Positions 1-7,868 of a DNA stretch of 64,000 nucleotides are shown piece by piece (the stretch's first letter is position 1; every line of letters starts with the position of its first letter). The position numbers and the translations under genes are program-made. The notes beneath the pieces are model-generated. The model saw only the letters and a program-made list of their open reading frames with translations. It was not told the DNA's origin and did not search any database. Source of the stretch: Trinickia violacea (GTDB lineage: Bacteria; Pseudomonadota; Gammaproteobacteria; Burkholderiales; Burkholderiaceae); contig NZ_CP040078.1 of assembly GCF_005280735.1 (NCBI RefSeq), positions 1,612,001 to 1,676,000 on the forward strand, written 5' to 3'.

Positions 1-85
1 CGAGCGCGGCTGTTGCGCTGCGGAACCTGGCCCAGTTGTCGATGCCGCCGTGCGCCCGCACGGCCTCGTCAAGTAATGTGCTCAT
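1..85 (-). CDS. Partial hypothetical protein (N-terminus only)
   Basis: The first 28 codons of a minus-strand gene run off the left edge. It starts at an ATG (85-83) preceded by AGGAAG on the minus strand, and begins MSTLLDEAVRAHGGIDNW. The start lies 26 bp beyond the stop of the NTF2-like gene, so it is probably the last visible gene of the same minus-strand operon. The fragment is too short to assign a family; the N-terminus resembles conserved Burkholderia proteins of unknown function. Confidence 0.6.
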   Translation of the reverse strand, partial: MSTLLDEAVRAHGGIDNWARFRSATAAL

Positions 86-111
86 TGCATTCTTCCTGTA
101 TGGCGCGAGCG

Positions 112-519
112 TTACTGCTCGTTGGCGAACGTGTCGCCGAACATCGGCAGGCCGCTGACCGACTCCGCTTTCGTCGCCTCGTCCTGCAGGACGTCCCAGT
201 GTTCGGCCAGCTTGCCGTTCTCGAAGCGCACGACATCGGCGGCGATCCATGCCCGCGGCCGTCCGTGTCCGGTGAAACGGCCATGGGCGATCACGTAGTC
301 GCCTTCCGCGACGATCAACTGGTTCTCGTAGCGCAGCGTGGCGGGCAAGTCGCGGATCAGGTTGAACAGGCCGTCGCGTCCCGGCGCGATGTGCGCGCTG
401 TGCTGGATGTATTTGTCGGACCAGAAGCGTTCGGCGGCGGCATAGTCGCGCTGGTTGAAGAGCGTGTCGAAAGCCTCGAGGACAAGGGCCTTGTTCTGTT
501 CAGGGGTGGTTTTGCTCAT
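112..519 (-). CDS. SnoaL/NTF2-like family protein
   Basis: A 135-residue protein with the size and cone-fold pattern of the SnoaL-like/NTF2 superfamily. It has an N-terminal helix-rich part (NKALVLEAFDTLFNQRDYAA), a YIQHSAHIAPG segment, and a C-terminal strand region ending AEHWDVLQDE, which is typical of predicted aldol-condensation-type SnoaL proteins. Such proteins are small polyketide-cyclase-like isomerases or binding proteins, and the substrate cannot be read from sequence. It lies 15 bp after the upstream SDR stop and is probably co-transcribed with both SDRs. Confidence 0.8.
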   Translation of the reverse strand: MSKTTPEQNKALVLEAFDTLFNQRDYAAAERFWSDKYIQHSAHIAPGRDGLFNLIRDLPATLRYENQLIVAEGDYVIAHGRFTGHGRPRAWIAADVVRFENGKLAEHWDVLQDEATKAESVSGLPMFGDTFANEQ

Positions 520-534
520 GTTGATCTCGCTATC

Positions 535-1296
535 TCATTCGACCGGAATCGGGTTGTCGACGATGAACTGATTGAACTGCTCGACAAACGCGTGCTCGTT
601 CGGCCCCGCGTTGTCGCGCAGCGGCTTGGCCGCGTCGACGATGACCTCGGTCGTGGCGGTTTCCAGGCGCTCCATCGTTTCGGCGATGAACGCGTCGAGC
701 GGCATGGCGCGCGGGTCGCCGCTCTTGTGAATGAGGTCGGTGTCGACCCAGGGCGGCGCGATCTCGAGCACGCGCACGCTCGTATTGCGCAGCATGAAGC
801 GTTGCGACAGCGTGTAAGAGTGAATCGCGGCTTTGGTGGCCGAGTACAACGCGGTCTGCGCGATCGGTACGAAGGCGAGCACCGAGCTGTTGTTGATGAG
901 GGTCGACTCGGGCTGCTGCTTCAGATGCTCCACGAAGGCTGCGCTGACCCGTACCGGGCCAAGCAGGTTTGTTTCGACGAGACGGACGGCCTGCTCGTCG
1001 TCGAGTGCGCCGCCGGCGTCGTCGAACGGCATGATGCCGGCGTTGTTGATCACGACGTTCAAAGCCGGATAGCGTGCGATCAATTGCGCGGCGACCTCGC
1101 GAATCTGCTGGCCGTTGCCGATATCGAGCTCGACGGTATCGATGCCGGGGTTGGCCTTCGCGACCTCATCGAGCAGTGCCTTGCGGCGGCCCGCGACGAT
1201 GACCTTGTTGCTTCGCTTGTTGAGGGCTTCCGCTAATGCGCGGCCGATGCCCGACGTGCCGCCGGTGATGAAAATGGTGTTTCCGGTGAGTTTCAT
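535..1296 (-). CDS. SDR family oxidoreductase (DltE-type)
   Basis: A classical short-chain dehydrogenase/reductase of 253 residues. The cofactor motif TGGTSGIG is near residue 12, NNAG lies mid-protein, and the active site is SS followed by YSATK. It resembles the DltE/short-chain oxidoreductase group often encoded beside GlxA-type AraC regulators. I chose the ATG at 1296 rather than the upstream TTG at 1305 because AGGA lies 9 nt before it. It is the middle gene of a minus-strand operon with the SDR at 1351-2148 and the NTF2-like gene. The substrate is unknown. Confidence 0.85.
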   Translation of the reverse strand: MKLTGNTIFITGGTSGIGRALAEALNKRSNKVIVAGRRKALLDEVAKANPGIDTVELDIGNGQQIREVAAQLIARYPALNVVINNAGIMPFDDAGGALDDEQAVRLVETNLLGPVRVSAAFVEHLKQQPESTLINNSSVLAFVPIAQTALYSATKAAIHSYTLSQRFMLRNTSVRVLEIAPPWVDTDLIHKSGDPRAMPLDAFIAETMERLETATTEVIVDAAKPLRDNAGPNEHAFVEQFNQFIVDNPIPVE

Positions 1297-1350
1297 GATT
1301 AGCAATCCTTTGTATGATGATTCGAAAGCAGGTTCGAAATTCGCGCCAAA

Positions 1351-2148
1351 TTACGCCGTCGTATAGCGCGGGGCCGGAACCTTGTTCGACAGAATCGGGG
1401 CCATCGCTTGACGTGCGGCCTCATAGGCATCCCACTTTTCGCCCGCATGCAGCGACGGGATCGTCACGAGTTCGCCGCGGTCGAAGCCGATCAACGCCGC
1501 GTCGACCATATCGGAGGCCGACATGACGATGCTCTCGGGCAAGTGCTCGATCGGCAGGCCGCCGGTCTCCCAGAAGTCGGTCGCGGTGGCGCCGGGCAGC
1601 ACGGCTTGCACTTGCACGCCCTTGCCGGCGAGTTCGTGATGCAGCGACTGGCTGAACGCGAGCACGAACGCCTTGCTGCCGCCGTAGACGCCGTTGAGCG
1701 TTTCCGGCGAGATCGCGACGATCGACGAAATGTTGATGACGGCGCCCTTGCCGCGCGCGATGAAGCCGGGGACGGCGGCATACGTGAGGCGGGTGAGCGC
1801 GGTGACGTTCAGATCGATCAACCGCGTCATCGCGTCGACGTCGCTGTCGAGCAGGGGCTTGTGCGTACCCACACCGGCGTTGTTGACCAGCAGCGTGATG
1901 CTGGCGTCCTGTTTCAGTTTCGCTTCGACGGCGGCGAGGCCCGCGCGGTCGTTGAGATCCGCGTCGACGATCTCGACGCTGCGGCGCGTCTCGTTCGTGA
2001 TGCGGTCGGCGAGGGCGATCAGCTTGTTGCGGTTGCGTGCGACCAGAATCAGGTCGTAGCCGCGGCGCGCCAGCCGCTCGGCGTAGACTGCGCCGATACC
2101 CGACGAAGCGCCCGTGATAAGTGCGGTACCTTGGTATGCCTGAGCCAT
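1351..2148 (-). CDS. SDR family oxidoreductase
   Basis: A 265-residue SDR with TGASSGIG near the N-terminus, NNAGVG, and the active-site pattern ISS...YGGSK. The start at 2148 (MAQAYQGTALIT) is supported by AGGAG seven bases upstream; a longer frame to 2193 lacks a ribosome site and only adds an unlikely 15-residue leader. It is the first gene of the minus-strand operon and is divergent from the AraC-type regulator at 2268, which probably controls it. The substrate is not evident. Confidence 0.85.
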   Translation of the reverse strand: MAQAYQGTALITGASSGIGAVYAERLARRGYDLILVARNRNKLIALADRITNETRRSVEIVDADLNDRAGLAAVEAKLKQDASITLLVNNAGVGTHKPLLDSDVDAMTRLIDLNVTALTRLTYAAVPGFIARGKGAVINISSIVAISPETLNGVYGGSKAFVLAFSQSLHHELAGKGVQVQAVLPGATATDFWETGGLPIEHLPESIVMSASDMVDAALIGFDRGELVTIPSLHAGEKWDAYEAARQAMAPILSNKVPAPRYTTA

Positions 2149-2267
2149 GATGTCACTCCTTGAAGAAGGTGGTTGGTGAATCCGTGAGTGCATTCTGGCT
2201 TCGTTTCGCCATGACGGAAATGACGTAGAAGGGTATGATTTAGGACATTGCCTGGAGGATGACGGAA

Positions 2268-3218
2268 ATGCACCGGATCGGCTTTCTAATGAGTGACGGC
2301 TTTCAGATCATGGCGCTCGCGCCTCAGTCGGTGTTCGAGTACGCGAACATGACCGCGGGCGAGGCGTTCTACACGCTTGAGAATTTCTCGATAGACGGCG
2401 GCGAGGTGCGCTCGTCGCTCAACGTGGCGGTGAGCACGCGGCCGTTGCGCGGGAAGGTCGACGTGGACACGTGGTTCGTCGCCGGCGTGAACGATCCGCT
2501 TAGTTCGCCGGCGCCGGAAGAGATTCTTGCGTTCCTGCGCAAGGGGGGGCAACGCGCGAGGCGCATCGCCGGGATCTGCACCGGCGCCTTCGTGCTCGCG
2601 GAAGCGGGCTTGCTGGCGCAGCGGCGCGCCACGACGCATTGGTATTTCGGGCGCGAAATGCAGAAGCGCTTTCCGGACATCCGCGTCGAGGAAGACCGGA
2701 TCTATATCGTCGATGGTCCGATCTGGACGTCGGCCGGCATGACGGCCGGCCTGGATCTCGCGCTCGCGATGGTGGAAAAGGATCTCGGTCCGGAAATAGC
2801 ACGTTCGGTGGCGCACAAGCTGGTCATGCATCATCGCCGGGCGGGCGGCCAGTCTCAGCATTCAGAAATGCTGGATCTCGCGCCGAAGTCCGATCGCATC
2901 CAGAATGCGCTGAACTATGCGCGCCAGAATCTGAGCCGGGCGTTGACGGTGGAGGAGTTGGCCGACAGCGTGCATTTGAGCCCGCGCCAGTTCAGCCGTG
3001 TCTTCACGCTAGAAACAGGGCAGTCTCCGGCCAAGGCCATCGAAGGTTTGCGCCTGGAGGCGGCGCGGCTCATGATCGAGCAAAGCCGGCATCCACTTGA
3101 AGTCATCGCTAAGGAAACCGGCTTTCGCGACCGCCGCCATATGCGCGAAGCGTTCGTGCGCGGATTTGGCGTTCCGCCCCAGGCGGTCCGGCGCGAGGCG
3201 CGCGTGGATGTCGAATGA
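2268..3218 (+). CDS. GlxA-family AraC transcriptional regulator (DJ-1/PfpI domain + HTH)
   Basis: A 316-residue regulator with two parts. The N-terminal DJ-1/PfpI (class I glutamine amidotransferase-like) domain carries the nucleophile-elbow Cys in GICTGAF. The C-terminal AraC DNA-binding domain (from about residue 210) has two helix-turn-helix units, LTVEELADSVHLSPRQFSR and PLEVIAKETGFRDRRHMREAF. The ATG at 2268 is preferred because GGAGG (2254-2258) sits 9 nt before it; an ATG at 2259 abuts that site. The divergent arrangement with the SDR operon on the minus strand suggests local control. The ligand is unknown. Confidence 0.88.
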   Translation: MHRIGFLMSDGFQIMALAPQSVFEYANMTAGEAFYTLENFSIDGGEVRSSLNVAVSTRPLRGKVDVDTWFVAGVNDPLSSPAPEEILAFLRKGGQRARRIAGICTGAFVLAEAGLLAQRRATTHWYFGREMQKRFPDIRVEEDRIYIVDGPIWTSAGMTAGLDLALAMVEKDLGPEIARSVAHKLVMHHRRAGGQSQHSEMLDLAPKSDRIQNALNYARQNLSRALTVEELADSVHLSPRQFSRVFTLETGQSPAKAIEGLRLEAARLMIEQSRHPLEVIAKETGFRDRRHMREAFVRGFGVPPQAVRREARVDVE

Positions 3219-3353
3219 GTCGAACGCTAAGCGCAGCAGCACGCAGCGTCAGCAGCAAATCGCAGATTGCGTCAAACTAACGCGCACCCAATGACCCTTG
3301 CCACACGGCGAGCGGTGCTTATGCACACGCCGAATACCTGGAGGATGCCACCC

Positions 3354-4319
3354 ATGCCTAGCCAATCCCTCGTCAGCGTCGCCATTCTCGACGACTACCA
3401 GAATGTCGCGCTCGACCTGGCGGACTGGTCGCCCTTGAACAACCGTGCGCAGATCACGGTGTTCAACGACCACGTGTCGGAAGATGCGCAAGTGATCGAA
3501 CGTCTCAAGCCGTTCGACGTGCTGTGCGTGATGCGCGAGCGCACGCCGCTCACGCGCGAGATCCTCGAGCACCTGCCCAATCTCAAGCTGATTGCCTCGA
3601 CGGGCGCGGGCAACGCGTCAATCGACACGGACGCGGCCGCAGAGCGCGGCATCGAGGTCGTTCACACGGGCTACTCGTCCACGCCGACCATCGAATTCGC
3701 TTGGTCGATGATTCTGGCGATGGCCCGCAATATCTCTGTCGAGAATCAGTCTTTGCGCGAAGGCGGCTGGCAGGTCACGCTCGGAACGGAACTGGCGGGC
3801 AAGACACTCGGCCTGCTTGGGCTCGGCCGTGTCGGCTCGGCGGTCGGCGTGATCGGCCGCGCGTTCAGGATGAATGTGATTGCCTGGAGCCAGAACTTGA
3901 CTGCCGAGCGTGCGGAATCGAAAGGCGTTCAGCTGGTCGACAAAGATACGCTGTTCTCGACTTCCGACTTTCTGTCGATCCACGTCCGTTTGAGCGAACG
4001 GACGCGAGGTCTGGTTGGCGCGGCGGAGTTCGCTCAAATGAAACCCACGAGCCGCATCATCAATACGTCGCGCGGGCCCATTGTCGATGAGACGGCGCTG
4101 CTGGCGGCGCTCAAGAGCGGGCAGATCGCAGGCGCCGCAATCGATGTCTACGATACCGAGCCGCTCGATCCGGCGCACCCGTTTCGCTCGCTGAACAACG
4201 TGCTCGCCACGCCGCATATCGGCTACGTGTCGCGTGAGTTGTACCAGACGTTTTACGGCGACAGCGTGCGCAACATCGTCGAATGGCTCGATAAGACGCA
4301 ACAGCCTGCTCATGGCTAA
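3354..4319 (+). CDS. D-2-hydroxyacid dehydrogenase family protein
   Basis: A 321-residue NAD-dependent D-isomer 2-hydroxyacid dehydrogenase. The Rossmann motif GLGRVG is near residue 150. The catalytic set is Arg in SIHVRLSERTRG, Glu in DVYDTEPLD and His in ATPHIGYVS. The start at 3354 follows GGAGG at 3340-3344; the upstream open frame from 3267 has no equivalent. The gene ends 43 bp before a LysR gene on the same strand and precedes an MFS transporter and a maleate isomerase, so a role in 2-hydroxy/dicarboxylic acid catabolism is likely. The substrate is inferred only at class level. Confidence 0.88.
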   Translation: MPSQSLVSVAILDDYQNVALDLADWSPLNNRAQITVFNDHVSEDAQVIERLKPFDVLCVMRERTPLTREILEHLPNLKLIASTGAGNASIDTDAAAERGIEVVHTGYSSTPTIEFAWSMILAMARNISVENQSLREGGWQVTLGTELAGKTLGLLGLGRVGSAVGVIGRAFRMNVIAWSQNLTAERAESKGVQLVDKDTLFSTSDFLSIHVRLSERTRGLVGAAEFAQMKPTSRIINTSRGPIVDETALLAALKSGQIAGAAIDVYDTEPLDPAHPFRSLNNVLATPHIGYVSRELYQTFYGDSVRNIVEWLDKTQQPAHG

Positions 4320-4361
4320 CGTCAGACAAAACTCCGCGCGCGAGGCCGCCAGGAGCGCGCG

Positions 4362-5246
4362 TTGAAGCTCGATCCCGTCTCGCTGAAGCTATTCGTGCGC
4401 GTGGTGGACGAAGGCACGATCGCCGGTGCGGCCGAGCTCGAGCATATCGCCGCGCCGGCTGTCAGCAAGCGCCTAAAGGAACTTGAAGACCTCTTCGGCA
4501 CGCCGCTGCTCACGCGCACCAACAAGGGCATTACGCCGACTGCGGCCGGCGTCAATCTGTCGATCCTCGCGCGCGATGTGCTGGACGACATGCGCAATAT
4601 CGTCCTGCAAATGAAGGCGTATTCGGATGGCCTGCGAGGATCGGTGCGCGTGCTCGTCAACATCTCGGCGATCTCGACCTTCATGCCGCCCATCGTCAAA
4701 TCGTTCAGCGAACGCTATCCCGACGTCAACATCTCACTGCTCGAACGCGACAGCCTGGCGATTACCGAGAGCGTCGCGGAAAACGTCGCGGAGATCGGCG
4801 TGTTTACGCGGCTGCCGCATAGCGCCGACATCGAGGTTCATCCGTTCCGCACGGATGAGCTCAAGGTGCTCGTTCCATCCGCTCATCCGTTGGCGAATCG
4901 CCGTCACGTCGCGTTCGCGGAAACGCTCGACCATGAACACGTGGTGCTGCGCGCGGGCACGCATCTGCGCTTCCAGATGCTGTCGGAGGCGAGCAAGGCC
5001 GGAAAAACGCTGCGGGCGAAGGTCGAAGTCTCGTCGTATGACGCGCTGTGCAAGATGGTGCAAGTCGGCATGGGCGTCGGCATCTTGCCAGCGGGCAACG
5101 CAGAGCTATACCGCTTGCCGGGCACCCGCATGCTGAAGCTCGACGAGGCGTGGGCGACGCGCGAGCTTGTCGTGTGCGTGCGCCGCGCGGATGCGCTGTC
5201 ACCTGTCGCACGGCTCTTTTTCGAGCACCTTCTCGCGAGCCACTGA
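4362..5246 (+). CDS. LysR-type transcriptional regulator
   Basis: A 294-residue LysR regulator. The N-terminal winged helix reads LFVRVVDEGTIAGAAELEHI followed by APAVSKRLKELEDLFGTPLL, and a periplasmic-binding-protein-like effector domain follows from about residue 90. The start is a TTG at 4362 with AGGAG at 4351-4355; no ATG fits the conserved N-terminus. It sits between the hydroxyacid dehydrogenase and the MFS/maleate isomerase pair, all on the plus strand, and probably controls that set. Confidence 0.85.
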   Translation: MKLDPVSLKLFVRVVDEGTIAGAAELEHIAAPAVSKRLKELEDLFGTPLLTRTNKGITPTAAGVNLSILARDVLDDMRNIVLQMKAYSDGLRGSVRVLVNISAISTFMPPIVKSFSERYPDVNISLLERDSLAITESVAENVAEIGVFTRLPHSADIEVHPFRTDELKVLVPSAHPLANRRHVAFAETLDHEHVVLRAGTHLRFQMLSEASKAGKTLRAKVEVSSYDALCKMVQVGMGVGILPAGNAELYRLPGTRMLKLDEAWATRELVVCVRRADALSPVARLFFEHLLASH

Positions 5247-5266
5247 CGCGCTCGGCGTCTCCCCCT

Positions 5267-5289
5267 TGCCATCACCGTTCGCGATGGCA
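5267..5289 (+). terminator. Stem-loop downstream of LysR gene
   Basis: A 7-bp inverted repeat, TGCCATC/GATGGCA, with a 9-nt loop lies 20 bp after the LysR stop. There is no T tract, so it is only a possible terminator or leader structure ahead of the MFS gene. Confidence 0.3.
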
Positions 5290-5447
5290 GGCTCGCCATT
5301 CGTTGATGTACAGGGCAAGCCCGTCTACCTAGCATGAAGGCACTCGACGCGCGTTCGCGGTGCCAACCACCCATTGACTGCACCCACCGACGTGCGAATC
5401 CGAGTTCTCGGATCAACACGGTCGACCCGGCCGTCAGTGGAAAATAA

Positions 5448-6764
5448 ATGAACAGTACTGGAGCAGTGGAGACAACACGGGCGGCTCACGCCACCTCAAC
5501 CGACATGCCGCGCTTGCAGCGTTACGTGACGCTCAGCGGTTCCTGGGGCGCATGGCTCTTCGACGCACTCGACGCGACTGTGTTCGGCTTCGTCATTCTC
5601 GCCATCTCGCATACGTTTTCGGCAACGCTCGCCGACGTCGTGTCGACGGTCGCGTGGTTCCTCCTCGCGACCGGCATCGGCGGCTTTTTCCTGGGCAATA
5701 TCTCCGACAAGATCGGCCGCAAGCGCACCTTGCTGATCTCGGTTCTTACCTACGGAACCGGCACCCTGTTGTGCGGATTCGCGCACAGCATCGCGGAACT
5801 CAACGTCTATCGCTTCGCGGTGGGCATCGGCGTAGGCGGATTGTGGTCCGCCGCGGTGGCCCTCGTCAGCGAGATCTGGCCGCCGTCGGGCCGGGCGAAA
5901 GCCATCGCCGTGATGCAAACGGGCTGGTCCGGCGGCAGCCTGCTGGCCGCGATCTTCGCCTGGACGCTGCTCGATGCGTCCAATCCCGATTCGTGGCGCC
6001 GGCTCTTTATGTTGTCCGCAGTGCCGGCGTATTGCGTGGCGGTCTACATTTTCTTCTTCGTGAAGGAATCGCCCGTGTGGCTCGCGAACCGCGAGTTCTT
6101 GAAGAACCACGCGAGCAAACGCAATCTGCTGCAGATTTTTCAGCCCCAGTACCGCCGCACGACGCTGCTCGCGTTGACGATCTCGATTCTCGGCATGTAC
6201 GGGTACTGGATCATCACCACGTTCACGCCGACCTATCTGCAGTTCGTGCTGCACGTGCGCATCGATCAGGCTCCGGTCTTTCTGGTCTGGACGGGCATCG
6301 GCGCGACGCTCGGCTATCTCGCGTATGGGTCGCTCGCGGAACGCTTCGGCCGGCGCGCGGCATTCGCGGGGTTCTTTATCGGCATCGCGATTGCCGTCCC
6401 CGTGTTCGCGTATGGCGCGACGATGATTCCGCTCACCAACGGCAAGCTCGAATTCAACGCGCACAACATCGTCATCATCGGCGCGCTGTCGGCGCTGCTC
6501 GGATTTTTCACCGGCTATTTCAGCGGGTTCGGCGCATGGTACGCGGAACTGTTCCCGACCAGCATCCGTTCGACGGCCGCGGGCTTCTGCTTCAACTTCG
6601 GACGCGTCGGCGCTATCGCGGGCATCAAGCTCGTGCCGGCCTTGATTCCGTTGATCGGATTTACGACGACCTACTGCATCGCCTCCATTGCCTATGTCAC
6701 CGCCGCGATTCTCGTGTTTACGCTTCGGGAAACGCAGGGCGTTCAACTCACAAGCGGAAACTGA
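5448..6764 (+). CDS. MFS transporter (organic acid type)
   Basis: A 438-residue major facilitator with about 12 hydrophobic segments. The loop 2-3 signature is GNISDKIGRKRTLL and the equivalent in the second half is GSLAERFGRRAAF. The sequence is of the sialate/aromatic-acid:H+ symporter kind (LFDALDATVFGFVI in helix 1 has the acidic residues typical of that group). It is followed after 24 bp by a maleate isomerase, which suggests uptake of a dicarboxylate or an aromatic acid that is degraded to maleate. Confidence 0.85.
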   Translation: MNSTGAVETTRAAHATSTDMPRLQRYVTLSGSWGAWLFDALDATVFGFVILAISHTFSATLADVVSTVAWFLLATGIGGFFLGNISDKIGRKRTLLISVLTYGTGTLLCGFAHSIAELNVYRFAVGIGVGGLWSAAVALVSEIWPPSGRAKAIAVMQTGWSGGSLLAAIFAWTLLDASNPDSWRRLFMLSAVPAYCVAVYIFFFVKESPVWLANREFLKNHASKRNLLQIFQPQYRRTTLLALTISILGMYGYWIITTFTPTYLQFVLHVRIDQAPVFLVWTGIGATLGYLAYGSLAERFGRRAAFAGFFIGIAIAVPVFAYGATMIPLTNGKLEFNAHNIVIIGALSALLGFFTGYFSGFGAWYAELFPTSIRSTAAGFCFNFGRVGAIAGIKLVPALIPLIGFTTTYCIASIAYVTAAILVFTLRETQGVQLTSGN

Positions 6765-6788
6765 TTTTCAACTCTTGGCGTACCTATC

Positions 6789-7541
6789 ATGAAGACCTAT
6801 CGAATCGGCCAGATCGTTCCCAGCTCCAATACGACGATGGAAACGGAAATTCCGGCCATGCTGACCTCGCGCTACGACCTTTTCCCCGACGAGCGCTTCA
6901 CGTTCCACTCGGCGCGCATGCGCATGATGCACGTCACGCCGGAAGAACTGAAAAAGATGGACGTGGATAGCGACCGCTGCGCGCTCGAACTGAGCGACGC
7001 GCGCTGCGATGTGCTCGCCTATGCGTGCCTCGTCGCGATCATGTGTCAGGGCCCCGGGTACCACCGCGCGTCGGAAGCGCGCCTGAAAGCGACGGTCGAA
7101 AGCAATGGCGCACCCGCGCCGATCATCAGCTCGGCCGGTGCCTTGGTCGACGGCGTAAAGACGATGGGGTTGAAGCGCGTCGCGATCATCACGCCGTATA
7201 TGAAGCCGCTGACGCAACAGGTTGTCGACTACATCGAAAGCGAAGACATCCAAGTGACGGACTCGATCAGCCTGGAAGTGTCGGACAATCTCGCTGTCGG
7301 CCGTCTTGATCCGATGAATCTGATCGCTCACGCGGATCGGCTCGACATCAGCCAGGCTGACGCCGTCGTGCTGTCCGCCTGTGTGCAGATGCCCTCGCTG
7401 CCCGCGATTCAAGCAGTCGAAGACCGGCTCGGCAAGCCGGTGCTGTCGGCTTCGGTGTCGACCGTCTATCGCATTCTCAAGACGCTGGGATTGAAGGCGC
7501 AGGTGCCGAACGCCGGTTATCTGCTGTCGGGCCGCTTCTAA
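6789..7541 (+). CDS. Maleate cis-trans isomerase family protein (Asp/Glu racemase superfamily)
   Basis: A 250-residue member of the Asp/Glu racemase superfamily that best fits maleate isomerase (NicE/MaiA), which turns maleate into fumarate. Two conserved cysteines are at residues 80 (LAYACLVAIMC) and 198 (VLSACVQMPS), matching the two-cysteine mechanism and spacing known for the family. The N-terminal IGQIVPSSNTTMETEIP is also typical. It probably shares a transcript with the MFS gene upstream. An arylmalonate decarboxylase-like activity is a less likely alternative. Confidence 0.85.
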   Translation: MKTYRIGQIVPSSNTTMETEIPAMLTSRYDLFPDERFTFHSARMRMMHVTPEELKKMDVDSDRCALELSDARCDVLAYACLVAIMCQGPGYHRASEARLKATVESNGAPAPIISSAGALVDGVKTMGLKRVAIITPYMKPLTQQVVDYIESEDIQVTDSISLEVSDNLAVGRLDPMNLIAHADRLDISQADAVVLSACVQMPSLPAIQAVEDRLGKPVLSASVSTVYRILKTLGLKAQVPNAGYLLSGRF

Positions 7542-7553
7542 ACAGCACGGCTT

Positions 7554-7580
7554 CGCGCCGCCCGGTGACTAGGCGGCGCG
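7554..7580 (+). terminator. Inverted repeat after maleate isomerase gene
   Basis: A perfect 9-bp GC-rich stem, CGCGCCGCC/GGCGGCGCG, with a 9-nt loop begins 12 bp after the isomerase stop. There is no run of T, so termination is plausible but not certain. Confidence 0.45.
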
Positions 7581-7739
7581 GGATATGTGTTCGGTTGAGA
7601 TCGGCGAATGTTCTTCGTTTGCACAGAATTCGAGAATGCATATCGGCACGCACCGAGCTGAACTTTAGGGTGTTGCGGCAAATAAAAGAGAAAAAAACGA
7701 TTTCATTTCGCGAGTCGACGAATCCCCTAAGTTCGCGCC

Positions 7740-7771
7740 TGGACGGACACGTGTCTGTCACAGTCCGTCCA
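7740..7771. promoter_or_regulatory. Nested inverted repeat in the leader of the chemosensory operon
   Basis: An inverted repeat TGGACGGAC (7740-7748) / GTCCGTCCA (7763-7771) encloses 14 nt and overlaps a perfect 10-bp palindrome GACACGTGTC (7746-7755). It lies about 100 bp before the kinase start, in the 327-bp region 7542-7868. That region otherwise shows only the preceding terminator-like hairpin and an A-rich stretch near 7680-7700. It could be an operator or a transcript hairpin. Confidence 0.4.
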
Positions 7772-7868
7772 CGATAATCCCCGCGCCCGATCAAAGACAA
7801 ACACATGGGCCGCTCGCCAAAAACAGGCGAACGTCGAGATGTAGATGTTCGACTTCGGGGAAACACAG

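Noticed and set aside
5552..6970. 472-codon frame overlapping the MFS gene on the same strand
   Set aside because: Arg/His-rich out-of-frame translation; the MFS frame has transmembrane segments and motifs.
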